Assembly: GCA_016873655.1 (NCBI GenBank)
Contig: VGWI01000004.1
Location: forward strand, 1-64,000
Origin: Lentisphaerota bacterium
GTDB lineage: Bacteria > Verrucomicrobiota > Kiritimatiellia > UBA8416 > VGWI01
Direction: 5' to 3'
Length of the DNA stretch: 64,000 nt
The notes beneath the pieces were generated by a model. That model was not told where the DNA came from. It worked only from the letters and a program-made list of their open reading frames with translations, and ran no database searches. Below, one piece after another: positions 20,242 through 29,937 of the stretch. Both the position numbers and the translations under genes were made by a program. The stretch's first letter is position 1. Each line of letters opens with the position of its first letter.

Positions 20242-21456
20242 ATGCCGCACTACAGATACACAGCCAAGGATGGTCCGGACCGGATTGTTTCAGGATCCGT
20301 CAGGGCTGAATCCAGACAGGACGCCGTAGCGAAGGTTGACGCCATGGGGTACAGTCCCGTATCCGTCGCCGAGGCGGCGGAGGATGGCGGGCCGGCCCGG
20401 GACACGGCGGCGGCCGGGCGCCGGCCTTCGCGGAGCAGCGTTACTCTCTTCACCCGGCAGCTTGCGAGCCTTCTGCGGTCAGGTGTTCCGATTCTCAGGG
20501 CGCTGCGCACCATATCGGAACAGAGCGAGGATGCCCGGATGAAGGCTGTAGTCCTGGCGCTGGAGTCCAGTGTCCGCGACGGCAGAAGCATTTCGGATGC
20601 GATGTCGGAGCATGGCAGATCGTTCTCCGACTTCTACGTCAACATGGTCAGGACAGGTGAAGGCGGCGGCGTGCTGGATGTCGTGCTCTCGCGCCTGGCC
20701 GACGCCAGGGAGGCCGAGGATGACCTTCGAAGGCATGTTCAGTCGGCGTTGGCGTATCCTCTCCTTGTTGCCGCAGCCGGCTGTGTCACTGTGTTTGTTC
20801 TTCTGGCATTCTTCCTGCCGAGAATGGCCGAACTGTTCAGCAGCTATCGCCAGCTTCCCTTTGCCACGCGCGCGTTGATAGCCGTGAGCGGCGCGGTTTC
20901 CCGATGGTGGCCGGTGGTCTTGCTGCTGGCCGTCTTCGTGTTCGCCGTGCTCAAGAGGCTTGCATCGGTTGACAGGGGGCGGATGGTGATGGACAGGTTG
21001 AAGCTGAGGGTGCCCTTCTTCGGTCACGTGATCAGGGACTCCGACGTGGCCAGGTTCGCCCGCACTCTGGCGCTGTTGCTTGACAGCGGGGTAAAGGTGG
21101 ACAAGGCGATGGACCTGTGCGCGGGCACCGTGCGCAACGCTGTTCTTGAGGCCGGGGTTCGCGGCGCGCGTGACGCGACCGTCAGAAGGGGGCTTCCTTT
21201 CTCAGACGGCATTCGCGGAGCCGAAGGCTTTCCTCTTTTTGTCGCCAACATGGCTGCCGTTGGCGAGGAGGGCGGACGGCTCGACGAAGCACTCCTGGAG
21301 GTGGCAAGTTACTACGAGAAAAGGGTCGCTCAGCAGACCCGTATCGCCGCAAGTCTCATCGAGCCGGCAATGATACTTGCAGTCGGAGCCGTTGTGGGTT
21401 TCATAGTGGCCGCGATGTTGCTGCCGGTGTTCGAGATAGGAACGACGCTGAAATAG
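20242..21456 (+). CDS. gspF: Type II secretion inner-membrane protein GspF/PilC family
   Basis: FTRQLASLLRSGVPILRALR, three TM segments, C-terminal EPAMILAVGAVVGFIVAAMLLPVFE. Confidence 0.95.
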   Translation: MPHYRYTAKDGPDRIVSGSVRAESRQDAVAKVDAMGYSPVSVAEAAEDGGPARDTAAAGRRPSRSSVTLFTRQLASLLRSGVPILRALRTISEQSEDARMKAVVLALESSVRDGRSISDAMSEHGRSFSDFYVNMVRTGEGGGVLDVVLSRLADAREAEDDLRRHVQSALAYPLLVAAAGCVTVFVLLAFFLPRMAELFSSYRQLPFATRALIAVSGAVSRWWPVVLLLAVFVFAVLKRLASVDRGRMVMDRLKLRVPFFGHVIRDSDVARFARTLALLLDSGVKVDKAMDLCAGTVRNAVLEAGVRGARDATVRRGLPFSDGIRGAEGFPLFVANMAAVGEEGGRLDEALLEVASYYEKRVAQQTRIAASLIEPAMILAVGAVVGFIVAAMLLPVFEIGTTLK

Positions 21457-21542
21457 GCGTTCAACAGGCTTTGGGGTTTACTTGGCGTGCACAGCCGCGT
21501 AGATTCAGGCAGGGGCAGGCGCGTAGATGCGGGGAGGCAGCG

Positions 21543-21956
21543 ATGACTCAGTCGAGGCCGGATTCAGGTTTCACACTGATCGAAATACTCGTGGTGGTCA
21601 TCATTCTCGCTGCTCTGGCTGGTATGGTGCTCCCGCGGGTGATCCCGAGGGCAGACGAGGCCAGGCGCGACATCGCGCGCGGGGAGATAGCCGGGATATC
21701 GACTGCCCTGAACTTCTTCCGGCTGGACGTGGGGCGGTATCCAAGCACGGAGGAGGGTCTCGCGGCCCTTATGGCGTCCCCGTCAGGCAGCAGCCGGTGG
21801 AAGGGCCCGTACCTGGAGAAGCGGCCTGACGATCCTTGGAGCAAGCCCTACGCGTACAGGTATCCGGGGTCCCATAACCCTTCGGGTTTCGATGTGTGGT
21901 CTCTCGGACCGGACGGGCAGGAAGCCACTCAGGACGATGTCGGCAACTGGGAGTGA
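21543..21956 (+). CDS. gspG: Major pseudopilin GspG
   Basis: GFTLIEILVVVIILAALAGMVLPRV prepilin motif; C-terminal PDDPWSKPYAYRYPGSHNPSGFDVWSLGPDG. Confidence 0.96.
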   Translation: MTQSRPDSGFTLIEILVVVIILAALAGMVLPRVIPRADEARRDIARGEIAGISTALNFFRLDVGRYPSTEEGLAALMASPSGSSRWKGPYLEKRPDDPWSKPYAYRYPGSHNPSGFDVWSLGPDGQEATQDDVGNWE

Positions 21957-22444
21957 CCGGCGCAACAGTGACCGTGACACTGACTTCGGGACGGGCGAGT
22001 ATCCTCTCATTTCATGCCTTTCGCGGGGCCGTGAGCCCTGCGTTCAGGGCGTCGGCCGGGCGAAATGGCTCCGGTTTCACGCTTGTGGAAGTTCTTGTTG
22101 CCGTGGCGGTTGTTTCGGTGGGGCTTGTTCTGGTTCTTCGCGCCATGAACGCTTCCCTTGCGGCGATGGAAGCCGTAAGGAGTTCCTCAATCGCCGGACA
22201 TCTGACCGTCGAACGTGCTGGAGCTCTGCGAATTGCGGCATCGAGCGGCACAAGCATTTCCCTGATGTCCGGATCTGAAGACATCGAATCCACTCTCGAC
22301 GGTCTGAAGTGGCGGCGCCAGACGGATCTGGAGACCGAGATAAACGGCGGGTCCAACGCGCTGTTTGTGGTCAGAGTAAGGCTGGGACGTGCGGACTCGG
22401 ACAGGGAATACGAGAGGCGCTTCTATGTCGGCGGAGCGAAATAG
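21953..22444 (+). CDS. Minor pseudopilin (GspI/H-like)
   Basis: GSGFTLVEVLVAVAVVSVGLVLVLRAMNAS; GTG start overlapping the gspG stop; position between gspG and gspJ. Confidence 0.8.
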   Translation: MTGATVTVTLTSGRASILSFHAFRGAVSPAFRASAGRNGSGFTLVEVLVAVAVVSVGLVLVLRAMNASLAAMEAVRSSSIAGHLTVERAGALRIAASSGTSISLMSGSEDIESTLDGLKWRRQTDLETEINGGSNALFVVRVRLGRADSDREYERRFYVGGAK

Positions 22445-23012
22445 CACGTTCCTGAGTCAATCGCAGGGCTTCACTCTTGTAGAAGTTCTTGTGGCGGTTT
22501 GCATAGTCGGAGTTCTCGGCGGGGCGATTGGCGCGGGGATCGTGGCGGGTGTGAACGTGTGGGACAGAGCCAGAACTGAAACTCTGCTTGCCACCGATGT
22601 GTTTCCTCGACTCGCCGTCGTGGAGAATGACGTGGCCAACATGGTGCAATTCTCGGAACTTCCGTTCGCAGGGGCGCCTGACAGCATAGTTTTCCCTCTT
22701 CTGGTCTCGACGGGAGAAGGTTTGGACGGTCCATCCCTTGGCGGGGTCAGCTACAGGTACGACCGGGTCAGGGGGATTCTCCGGCGGAGAATCTGGAGTA
22801 TGCCTGGGCAGGAACCCGAAGAAGGCGCAACCGAGGCCGTATTCACCGGGATCGACTCCTGCACTTTCGAGTACTACGCCCTTTCAGGTGCGGAATACAT
22901 GTGGAAACAGGCCACCACCAACACGCCGCTTGCGGTCAGGTTAACGATCTTCCCGGCGGCGCTCGGGACGAGTCTGGAGAAGGTGATGCCCGTGCCGGCA
23001 GCCAGGCGCTGA
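22425..23012 (+). CDS. gspJ: Minor pseudopilin GspJ-like
   Basis: SQGFTLVEVLVAVCIVGVLGGAI; operon context. Confidence 0.8.
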   Translation: MSAERNSTFLSQSQGFTLVEVLVAVCIVGVLGGAIGAGIVAGVNVWDRARTETLLATDVFPRLAVVENDVANMVQFSELPFAGAPDSIVFPLLVSTGEGLDGPSLGGVSYRYDRVRGILRRRIWSMPGQEPEEGATEAVFTGIDSCTFEYYALSGAEYMWKQATTNTPLAVRLTIFPAALGTSLEKVMPVPAARR

Positions 23013-23773
23013 TGGGCGGGGGTGGACACATGAGCGAATGTGCAAATAGGGGCGGCAGCGTGCTTGTCTTGGCGCTGTGGGCGGTCTTCCTGATCGTCTC
23101 GCTGGCCATTGCGGCAGGGAATGTGGTCTCGTCCGCGCTGGGCGCCGCCGGCAGGCTGCGCAGCAGGCAGGTTTCCCGCGAGCTTGCGGAGTCGGCCGTG
23201 GAGCGGGCATGGGGCGCGATCGCGGTTTCCACGAATGACGCGACGCTGCAGGATATGCCCGGTCTGTTCATGGACAACGGAGAGTTGGGCGGAGGGAAGT
23301 TCTCCGTGCAGCATCTTGCGGTCGATCCCACGGGTGCGGTGGTTACCAACCACGGAGTCGCGGCGATGTCTCAGAGATTGAACCTGAACAGGGCAGGCAA
23401 GGGCGAACTTGCCGCTTTGCTGCGGGAGAAAGGTGAGTTGACGGAAGTGGAGGCGTCGTCACTGGCTGACGTGATTATCGAGTGCAGGTCAGGGAGGAAT
23501 GGCAGGTTGACAGTTTTGCATGGAACTGGGTACGCTCCCAACAACAGATACTGCTGCCGCACAAAGCGTTTTCAGTTCGTGGAAGAGTTGCTGCTGCTTG
23601 ATGAGGTGGCATCAAGGCCAGGCCTCTATTCGGTTATCGCGCCGTTTCTGACAGTGTTCGGCAAGGGATGCTACGGGGGAACGGCCGTAGGGGTGTCCGA
23701 AGACGGCGACGTGACTCGTATTTCGTTTGTCGTGGATCGCGCCGGCAGAAGGCTCTATTGGCATGAATACTGA
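23012..23773 (+). CDS. gspK: Minor pseudopilin GspK-like
   Basis: GSVLVLALWAVFLIVSLAIAAGN hydrophobic N-terminus; LNLNRAGKGELAALL; operon context. Confidence 0.82.
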   Translation: MGGGGHMSECANRGGSVLVLALWAVFLIVSLAIAAGNVVSSALGAAGRLRSRQVSRELAESAVERAWGAIAVSTNDATLQDMPGLFMDNGELGGGKFSVQHLAVDPTGAVVTNHGVAAMSQRLNLNRAGKGELAALLREKGELTEVEASSLADVIIECRSGRNGRLTVLHGTGYAPNNRYCCRTKRFQFVEELLLLDEVASRPGLYSVIAPFLTVFGKGCYGGTAVGVSEDGDVTRISFVVDRAGRRLYWHEY

Positions 23774-23848
23774 TTCTGGCTCGTCGGCAAGCCGGCTTGC
23801 ATGGCATTGCTGAGAGTTGGGTCGGTGTGGGGAATTGGCCGAAGACAG

Positions 23849-25258
23849 ATGAAGAAGACCGTCACCGGGGTCCTTGAAATAGGGCCCGACACACTGAAGC
23901 TCGCCAGGGTTGAGAAGGGCAGGGCGGGGCAAGAAATCCGCGCCGCCCGTGTTGTGCCGCTTGCCGGGGCTGATGACGCAGCGGGGCGGGCCAGGAGTGC
24001 TTTCAGGGATCTCCGGCTCAGCGGACACAGGCTCATGGGCGCTGTCTCTCGACAGATAGTCAACGTGAGACTCCTCGAACTGCCGTCCACCGACCGAAGC
24101 GAAATATCCGACATGGTGGATCTGCAGATAGGGAAGCACACCCCGTATTCAAAGGATGAGATAGTCTCCGGATACAAAGTCATATGCGGCTCACGGGAGG
24201 GGTACAGCCGCGTCATGGTTGCGATAGTCCAGTTGCCGATTCTGAGGCAGCGATACCACTTTCTGGACGAGGCCGGCATAGACCCGGACTCGATGACAGT
24301 CAGTACCGAGGGGCTCCTCGCCCTTTGCGCGCGGGCGGTCAAGGCTGGCGAGCCGGGGACGCTTACGGCGGTTCTGGATGTTGACACGGTTCACTCAGAG
24401 CTGCTGGTGCTTTCAGGTTCTGACCCTGTTTTCAACCGGGTTATCATGGCGGGGGCGGGGGCGCCGGGCGCGGAGGACTTTCGTGCGCGTGTCGCGCTTG
24501 AGATGCAGCGTTCCATAGAGGCAAGCCAGGGCGAAGTGCCCGGACGGGCATTGTCGCGTGTGCTGCTGACGGGCGCGGGCGCCCATGATAAGGAACTGGC
24601 TAAAGTGATCGGCGAGCGGCTCGGAGTGAGGTGTGAGGGTTTGGACCTGCTTGACGGGCGCGGAGGTCCGGCCGTAAAGGACGCTGCTTCGAATGCATCC
24701 TTCAGCGCTGTCGCAGGTTTGGCCGAGATTGAAGGCGGGCCGGCATTCGAGCTTGCCCCGGACACTGTGAGGGCGAAGCGATCTCTGGCCGCAAAGGCCC
24801 GAGCTCTTGCCGCGATGGCCGTCCTTGCGGCCTGGGCACTGGCTTCGTTTTCGGTCTACTGTGTTGTCAGTTGGATGCTGGCCGGATCCCGTGCTGCAGC
24901 GGTTTCGGAGGAGATGGCTGCGTTGGAGCCCGACGTGCGCAGGTTGGAGCGTATGAGGGAGATTGTTTCTCTTGTCATGGCGAGGCAGGGCGATGCCGGC
25001 ATGCCTGTAGCTCTTCTTGCCGTGATACAGGGAGCGATTCCGGACGAGGTCCGTGTATCGTCCCTGGATATGAATCTTCCCGGGGAAAGCGTTCAGATAC
25101 AGGCCAATGCGGCAAACACCAGACAGATAAGGGAGTTTGAAGAAGCCCTGCGGGCCTCCAATCTCTTTTCGGCGGTCAGGGAGAACAGGACGTCGATGGA
25201 CCAGGGATCCCGGCGATGGGTGTTCGATCTGTCGTGCGATCTGGAGGTGCCTCGGTGA
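23849..25258 (+). CDS. PilM/GspL-like actin-fold protein fused to a PilN-like membrane domain
   Basis: VTGVLEIGPDTLKLARVEKG N-terminus, MVDLQIGKHTPYSKDEIV, C-terminal TM plus IPDEVRVSSLDMNLPGESVQIQANAANTRQIREFEEALRASNLF. Confidence 0.8.
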   Translation: MKKTVTGVLEIGPDTLKLARVEKGRAGQEIRAARVVPLAGADDAAGRARSAFRDLRLSGHRLMGAVSRQIVNVRLLELPSTDRSEISDMVDLQIGKHTPYSKDEIVSGYKVICGSREGYSRVMVAIVQLPILRQRYHFLDEAGIDPDSMTVSTEGLLALCARAVKAGEPGTLTAVLDVDTVHSELLVLSGSDPVFNRVIMAGAGAPGAEDFRARVALEMQRSIEASQGEVPGRALSRVLLTGAGAHDKELAKVIGERLGVRCEGLDLLDGRGGPAVKDAASNASFSAVAGLAEIEGGPAFELAPDTVRAKRSLAAKARALAAMAVLAAWALASFSVYCVVSWMLAGSRAAAVSEEMAALEPDVRRLERMREIVSLVMARQGDAGMPVALLAVIQGAIPDEVRVSSLDMNLPGESVQIQANAANTRQIREFEEALRASNLFSAVRENRTSMDQGSRRWVFDLSCDLEVPR

Positions 25259-25815
25259 TTCTCGATCGTTTCAGGCAGCTTGGCGGGCGTGAGCAGGTGG
25301 CGATAGCCGCGGCGTGTCTCGCGGCCCTGTTCTGGATGGCAGACGTTCTGGTCTTCGGACCTTTGTGGAAGCGCACATCCGATCTGAAGGCGCTCGCAGA
25401 AGTGGAGCGGGGGAAACTTGAGTACGCCAGGACAGTGCTGGCTGGCGCGGAAGGCACCGCCGAAGCGTATGACGAGGTCCGGGAGATGGTGGGGAGAGCC
25501 CTGTCGCCTGACGAGGCTACTGCACAGATGGTCGGCGAGATTGATGAAATCGCCGCTTCCACAGGCGTAGCGATTTCCCGCAGGCAGCCACGATCGCCCC
25601 GCAAGTTTTCGTACTGCGAGGAGCATGCGTTGGATGTTGCTGATTTTACGGCAACGGGCGGACAGTTGGCCGCTTTTCTCCACGGCATTCAGCAGTCGCG
25701 TGGTCTGCTGCGCGTTGCCCACATGAAAGTGTCCGTCGAAAAGGGAGAGAGCGGCCGTCTGAAGGGTGCCATGGTGATCACCAAGCTGGTTGCACCCGAA
25801 AATCCAGGCGGATGA
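25255..25815 (+). CDS. GspM/PilO-like protein
   Basis: GTG start; single TM near N-terminus; position after PilM/N; C-terminal ferredoxin-like segment. Confidence 0.65.
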   Translation: MILDRFRQLGGREQVAIAAACLAALFWMADVLVFGPLWKRTSDLKALAEVERGKLEYARTVLAGAEGTAEAYDEVREMVGRALSPDEATAQMVGEIDEIAASTGVAISRRQPRSPRKFSYCEEHALDVADFTATGGQLAAFLHGIQQSRGLLRVAHMKVSVEKGESGRLKGAMVITKLVAPENPGG

Positions 25816-25873
25816 CCATCGGGGAACGCGTGGCAGTCGCGCCGTACTGTCCGCATGCGGGGTCAGGATCGAA

Positions 25874-27301
25874 ATGGACGACAGAAAGCCCCTTGACGCC
25901 GAGTTCATCAAGGACCCGGGAAGAAGCGCTGAGCCGTCTGCCGCCGGTTCCGGGTCGCTTCCCAGGCTCATGGATCCGGTCATCACCATGGGCGCCGTGC
26001 AGCGTTATGTCGAACAGGAGCGCATGCGGAGCCGGCGACTGTTCGTTTGGACTGGGACCGTATTCCTGTTCATACTGCTGTTCGTTCTCACAACTTTCAT
26101 AGCGATCGGCCTGTTCGTTGTCAGGCATACGAAGCGAAGCCGCGAGGAGATAGATGAGGTGCGGTTACAGACGGCGGTTTACTCCGCCGAGGTCCTGTCG
26201 CTCTCGAACGTCGTGGTTCAGGCTGACGGCAGATCTCAGCAACTGGGCAGCGAGTTGCGGGAGAGGGAAGCCTCGAGGCATCGCGACAGGGGACTTCTGC
26301 AGTCGGACCTGAGGCGCTTCAGCGCGTGGGTCAATGAGAGGGATGCCGCCGGATCGGCTGTGCTGCAGTCAGTTATCGGCAGAATGGAGAGGCTCGATGC
26401 CGAGGCAGTAGCGCGGCAGGAAGAGGTGGCATCCCTGAGGGAGCAGAATGCAGCGTTGCTTCTTGCTGTTGCCCAAGGAGGGGGGAGCGCCGTCTCTGTC
26501 GCGAACGCTCCGACAGGCGATCGTGCCGATCTGGCTGCCGGTCCCGTAACGGATGTCTCGGCGTCCGCAGTCAATATGGACGGAACTCTGCAGGAAACGG
26601 CGCGGACGCATGACGGTGCTGCCTCTGCCCTGCGGTCACCATCCTACTCCACGGCAAAAGGCACTGTTTCGGTGGTCACCTTCCCCAACGGAGACAGGTA
26701 CGAAGGCGGGTTGAAGGGCGGACTGTTTGAGGGTTGGGGGGTTTACTACCGCGCGAACGGCGATCGTTACGAGGGCGAATTCCGGGGCGACATGAAGAAC
26801 GGCAACGGTACCATCCACTATGCGAACGGCGACATCTACACAGGCCAGTTCGAGGACGACCGTAAACAGGGGCGGGGGAGCTACACTTACAGGGACGGCA
26901 ACAGGTATGTCGGTGATTTCTTTGGAGATGCTCTCCACGGGAGCGGGATCATGGTGCACGCGAATGGAAACCAGTACACCGGTGAGTTCAAGAACGGCGC
27001 GAAGCACGGCAGGGGTACGTTTACCTACGGGAACGGAGATTCTTACACAGGACAGTTTGCAGAAGATGCAAGAAACGGCAGCGGAACGTACGTATTTGCG
27101 AACGGAGACAAGTACGTCGGCGAGTTCAAGTCAGACCGCAGGGAGGGCCTTGGCCGGTACATCTATGCCAACGGGGAAGAGTACGAGGGTGAGTTCTTGA
27201 ACGGCATGAAGCACGGTCAAGGCGTATGTCGGTACCCTAACGGTCAGGAAATCAAGGTGTTGTGGAAGAACGACCGCTTCGTCGGCGTTGTCGAGAACTG
27301 A
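25874..27301 (+). CDS. Single-pass membrane protein with coiled coil and eight MORN repeats
   Basis: TM LFVWTGTVFLFILLFVLTTFIAIGLFVV; eight 23-aa Y(E/T/V)G.F....(H/N)G.G.......G repeats. Confidence 0.92.
   Translation: MDDRKPLDAEFIKDPGRSAEPSAAGSGSLPRLMDPVITMGAVQRYVEQERMRSRRLFVWTGTVFLFILLFVLTTFIAIGLFVVRHTKRSREEIDEVRLQTAVYSAEVLSLSNVVVQADGRSQQLGSELREREASRHRDRGLLQSDLRRFSAWVNERDAAGSAVLQSVIGRMERLDAEAVARQEEVASLREQNAALLLAVAQGGGSAVSVANAPTGDRADLAAGPVTDVSASAVNMDGTLQETARTHDGAASALRSPSYSTAKGTVSVVTFPNGDRYEGGLKGGLFEGWGVYYRANGDRYEGEFRGDMKNGNGTIHYANGDIYTGQFEDDRKQGRGSYTYRDGNRYVGDFFGDALHGSGIMVHANGNQYTGEFKNGAKHGRGTFTYGNGDSYTGQFAEDARNGSGTYVFANGDKYVGEFKSDRREGLGRYIYANGEEYEGEFLNGMKHGQGVCRYPNGQEIKVLWKNDRFVGVVEN
26699..27250 (+). 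repeat. Eight consecutive 23-aa (69-nt) MORN repeats
   Basis: YEGGLKGGLFEGWGVYYRANGDR ... YEGEFLNGMKHGQGVCRYPNGQE, constant 23-aa period. Confidence 0.9.
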
Positions 27302-27433
27302 TGACGCGGCATGCTGCCGATCGGAGTGCAAAGTGGTGAAATGCAGCCGATTAGCCGCTGGATTCCTGTGTGGGCCAGCTGTGGTGTCAGGATGTCGCGA
27401 ATGCCTCGGAATCGATTCGGGATCCGTTTTGGG

Positions 27434-27463
27434 TTGACTTGCGGCGTAGCTACGTGCGACACT
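27434..27463 (+). promoter_or_regulatory. Possible sigma70-like promoter ahead of PEP-CTERM cassette 1
   Basis: TTGACT-18-GACACT with TG extended -10, upstream of the ATG at 27538. Confidence 0.3.
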
Positions 27464-27537
27464 AGTGCCGTGATGAGGGATGGAAAGAGGCATTGAGACG
27501 ATCAAGAAAACAGCGTGTTCGGGATGCAGGTGAGACC

Positions 27538-28857
27538 ATGAAGCACACAAGTATCGCATTTCTGGTGTCGCTGGTGGCGCTTCTTCCGGCCGTTTCGGCC
27601 TTGGCGGTAACTGCGCTGCCATTTTCTGATGAATTCGAAACGCACCCCTCCGGTGCATTTGCCGGTAACGCTGCGTGGACTGCGGCAGGTGTCGAGATCG
27701 TGGCTCCGGCGCTGCAGAAGACGAAATCTGCAAAGATAACGGATGGTTCCCTTACGTTCAACGCGGACACGTCAGGGGACTACACGAACGTGTGGATGCA
27801 CTTCTACTGCAAGGCGGCCTTGTCGTCTGTTGAGCCGACTGTCACCGCCACGGGGAAGACCGTTGCGTGTTCGTTCTACGTCAACAGCCAGAGTCGCCTC
27901 AGGGCGTTCTCTTCCAACTCGTGGCAGACAGTGGTGGCCTCGGGATTCCCGACAAGTCGCGTGGGCATGGCGATACACGCTGATTTCAAGAACAAGACGT
28001 GGGACATCTACTGCACTTACGGCTCAGTGGATTCGAAACTGACTAAACTCAACGTGACTCCGCTTCGTTTCAACTGGAATTACACCGGCAACGAATTCAG
28101 CAACATGACGGTGCAATCGGAGTCCCCCTCGTATCTCGACTATGTCGTTGCACGTTCCGGGGTCAGGGCGGTAACGCCGGGCTCCTCGGCTTCTCCCACG
28201 AATATGCTCATGCAGATTGTAACAATGACCGCCGACACGCCCATGATACTGGGGTTGATCGGGAACGACTTTCCCGACGGGGATAACACACTCGAAGGAA
28301 GCACCTTTGCCAATTTCCTGAAGTCGATCCTGATAACCGACGACGTGATCAAGGTCTGGACGACAGATGCGACGTACGACGTGTTCACGCTCAAATCGGA
28401 CGGGACATGGAATTCGAACGGAGCAAACCCGGCGGACGTGAAGATTACCCCGGGAATGGCCGTGTGGATAGTTCCGAAGACTTCGCGCACGGCTTTCAAC
28501 CTGGGTGCCTACAGTCCGGACAAGGCAGTTCCTTCGACGACGATCCGCGGCACTAACTACAACAACAAGGGGTGGAACCAACTCGCGTGGACGCGGCCAT
28601 TCGCTTCAAGGGCGGACCAGAGCGCTGATGCGTGGGGATTCAATACAATAGCCCAGGCAGGTGACAGGCTGTATTTGGAGGACCAGGCGAGTCCCGGCAG
28701 TTGGTACTACCTGACGTGGAACGCGAGCCAGCAGAAGTGGATTGACAACAGGACCGGTGCCCCGGCTACGGTAACCATGACGCCGAGTCAGGCGTTCTGG
28801 GTTCGTCGCTGGAACAGTACGGCGGAAAACAGTTGGGTTTCCAACCAGGCCGAATGA
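27538..28857 (+). CDS. Exported protein, cassette component A (copy 1)
   Basis: Signal peptide MKHTSIAFLVSLVALLPAVSALA; N-terminal lectin-like start FSDEFETHPSGAF; C-terminal GDRLYLEDQ...WYYLTWNASQQKWID...MTPSQAFWVRRW, shared with the 38888 protein. Confidence 0.75.
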   Translation: MKHTSIAFLVSLVALLPAVSALAVTALPFSDEFETHPSGAFAGNAAWTAAGVEIVAPALQKTKSAKITDGSLTFNADTSGDYTNVWMHFYCKAALSSVEPTVTATGKTVACSFYVNSQSRLRAFSSNSWQTVVASGFPTSRVGMAIHADFKNKTWDIYCTYGSVDSKLTKLNVTPLRFNWNYTGNEFSNMTVQSESPSYLDYVVARSGVRAVTPGSSASPTNMLMQIVTMTADTPMILGLIGNDFPDGDNTLEGSTFANFLKSILITDDVIKVWTTDATYDVFTLKSDGTWNSNGANPADVKITPGMAVWIVPKTSRTAFNLGAYSPDKAVPSTTIRGTNYNNKGWNQLAWTRPFASRADQSADAWGFNTIAQAGDRLYLEDQASPGSWYYLTWNASQQKWIDNRTGAPATVTMTPSQAFWVRRWNSTAENSWVSNQAE

Positions 28858-28871
28858 AGAGGGATACTGAA

Positions 28872-29909
28872 ATGGAAACAACCGGCTCAAATCTGGACGC
28901 AACGAAATCTGGTGTTGTTCTTTTGCTCGCCATGGGCCTCCTTCTGGCTGCCGAAGGCGTGGCGGGGGCTTCCGTTGACGTTGAGGCGTCAGAGTGGGAC
29001 GAGATCCCTGACTACAGCGGCTCCTCGACCTACGTCAATGGAGCGAGCGAACTCGTGGTTACGTTCAGCAGTTGGAACGGCGGTTCAGTGCCATTGGAGG
29101 ACCGGGTGGCATCGGTCGCTGCGGATGAGTACGTTCCGAATAGCGCGTTTCACGGGGACCTGCTGGCAGCCGAAGCGCGCGGGCTCAAGTTCAGGATAAC
29201 AAGCGCTGGTGACGTGCTGAAGTACGCGCGCATTGTTCTGGTCGGTGCCACGAGTCAGAGATCGTGGCTGTACAACATTCAGGTTCCACCGGGTCAGACC
29301 GTGACGAACGTGATTCCTCTGGACTACGCTCTCTGGATATACAACAGCAGTACCAAGCCGGCCTATACGGCGTGGCTCCAGGACATTCATGACGTCTCAA
29401 GCATAAAAGTCTACCTGCAGCCGACGACGGCCGCCGCTCAGAGCTTCACAGTTGGGGATTTCTACCTCTACGGCGACAATGGGGTTATCGGCGCTCCGGC
29501 GCAGTTGACGCCCGGCCAGCGCGGCGCGTTGCTGGAGCGGTATGGCGTACAGCAGTTTGAGAACGTGGTAGCGGATAAAGGTGTCGATACCGACTTGGAT
29601 GGCATGAACGACTACCAGGAAATCATCGTCGGAACAGGATGGAAGGACGCGAACCAGACATTCGAGTCGGCCATTGATTCGTCCGGTGCGGGGTTGAGCA
29701 TCACATGGCCATGCAACGGCGAGAGTGTCTACAACCTGAGCCGGGCAGAGGACATCAAGGGCACGTTCGTGAACGTACAGGTCGGGGGCCAGGTGGATCT
29801 TATACCGACCGATCAGGAGGTCGCTCAGGGGGCGATGACCCGCAGCGATCCGCTCGCGACGGGACCGGGACCGTATTACTACAGGGTTGTCCGCAAGGGA
29901 AATCGCTAG
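28872..29909 (+). CDS. Exported protein, cassette component B (copy 1), with DTDLDGMNDYQE calcium-binding-like motif
   Basis: TM/signal VVLLLAMGLLLAAEGVAGA; DTDLDGMNDYQEIIVGT; C-terminal ITWPCNGESVY...YYYRVVRKG matching the copy 2 C-terminus. Confidence 0.72.
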   Translation: METTGSNLDATKSGVVLLLAMGLLLAAEGVAGASVDVEASEWDEIPDYSGSSTYVNGASELVVTFSSWNGGSVPLEDRVASVAADEYVPNSAFHGDLLAAEARGLKFRITSAGDVLKYARIVLVGATSQRSWLYNIQVPPGQTVTNVIPLDYALWIYNSSTKPAYTAWLQDIHDVSSIKVYLQPTTAAAQSFTVGDFYLYGDNGVIGAPAQLTPGQRGALLERYGVQQFENVVADKGVDTDLDGMNDYQEIIVGTGWKDANQTFESAIDSSGAGLSITWPCNGESVYNLSRAEDIKGTFVNVQVGGQVDLIPTDQEVAQGAMTRSDPLATGPGPYYYRVVRKGNR

Positions 29910-29937
29910 GTTGGCAAGCCGTGTTTGCGGGAGATAT

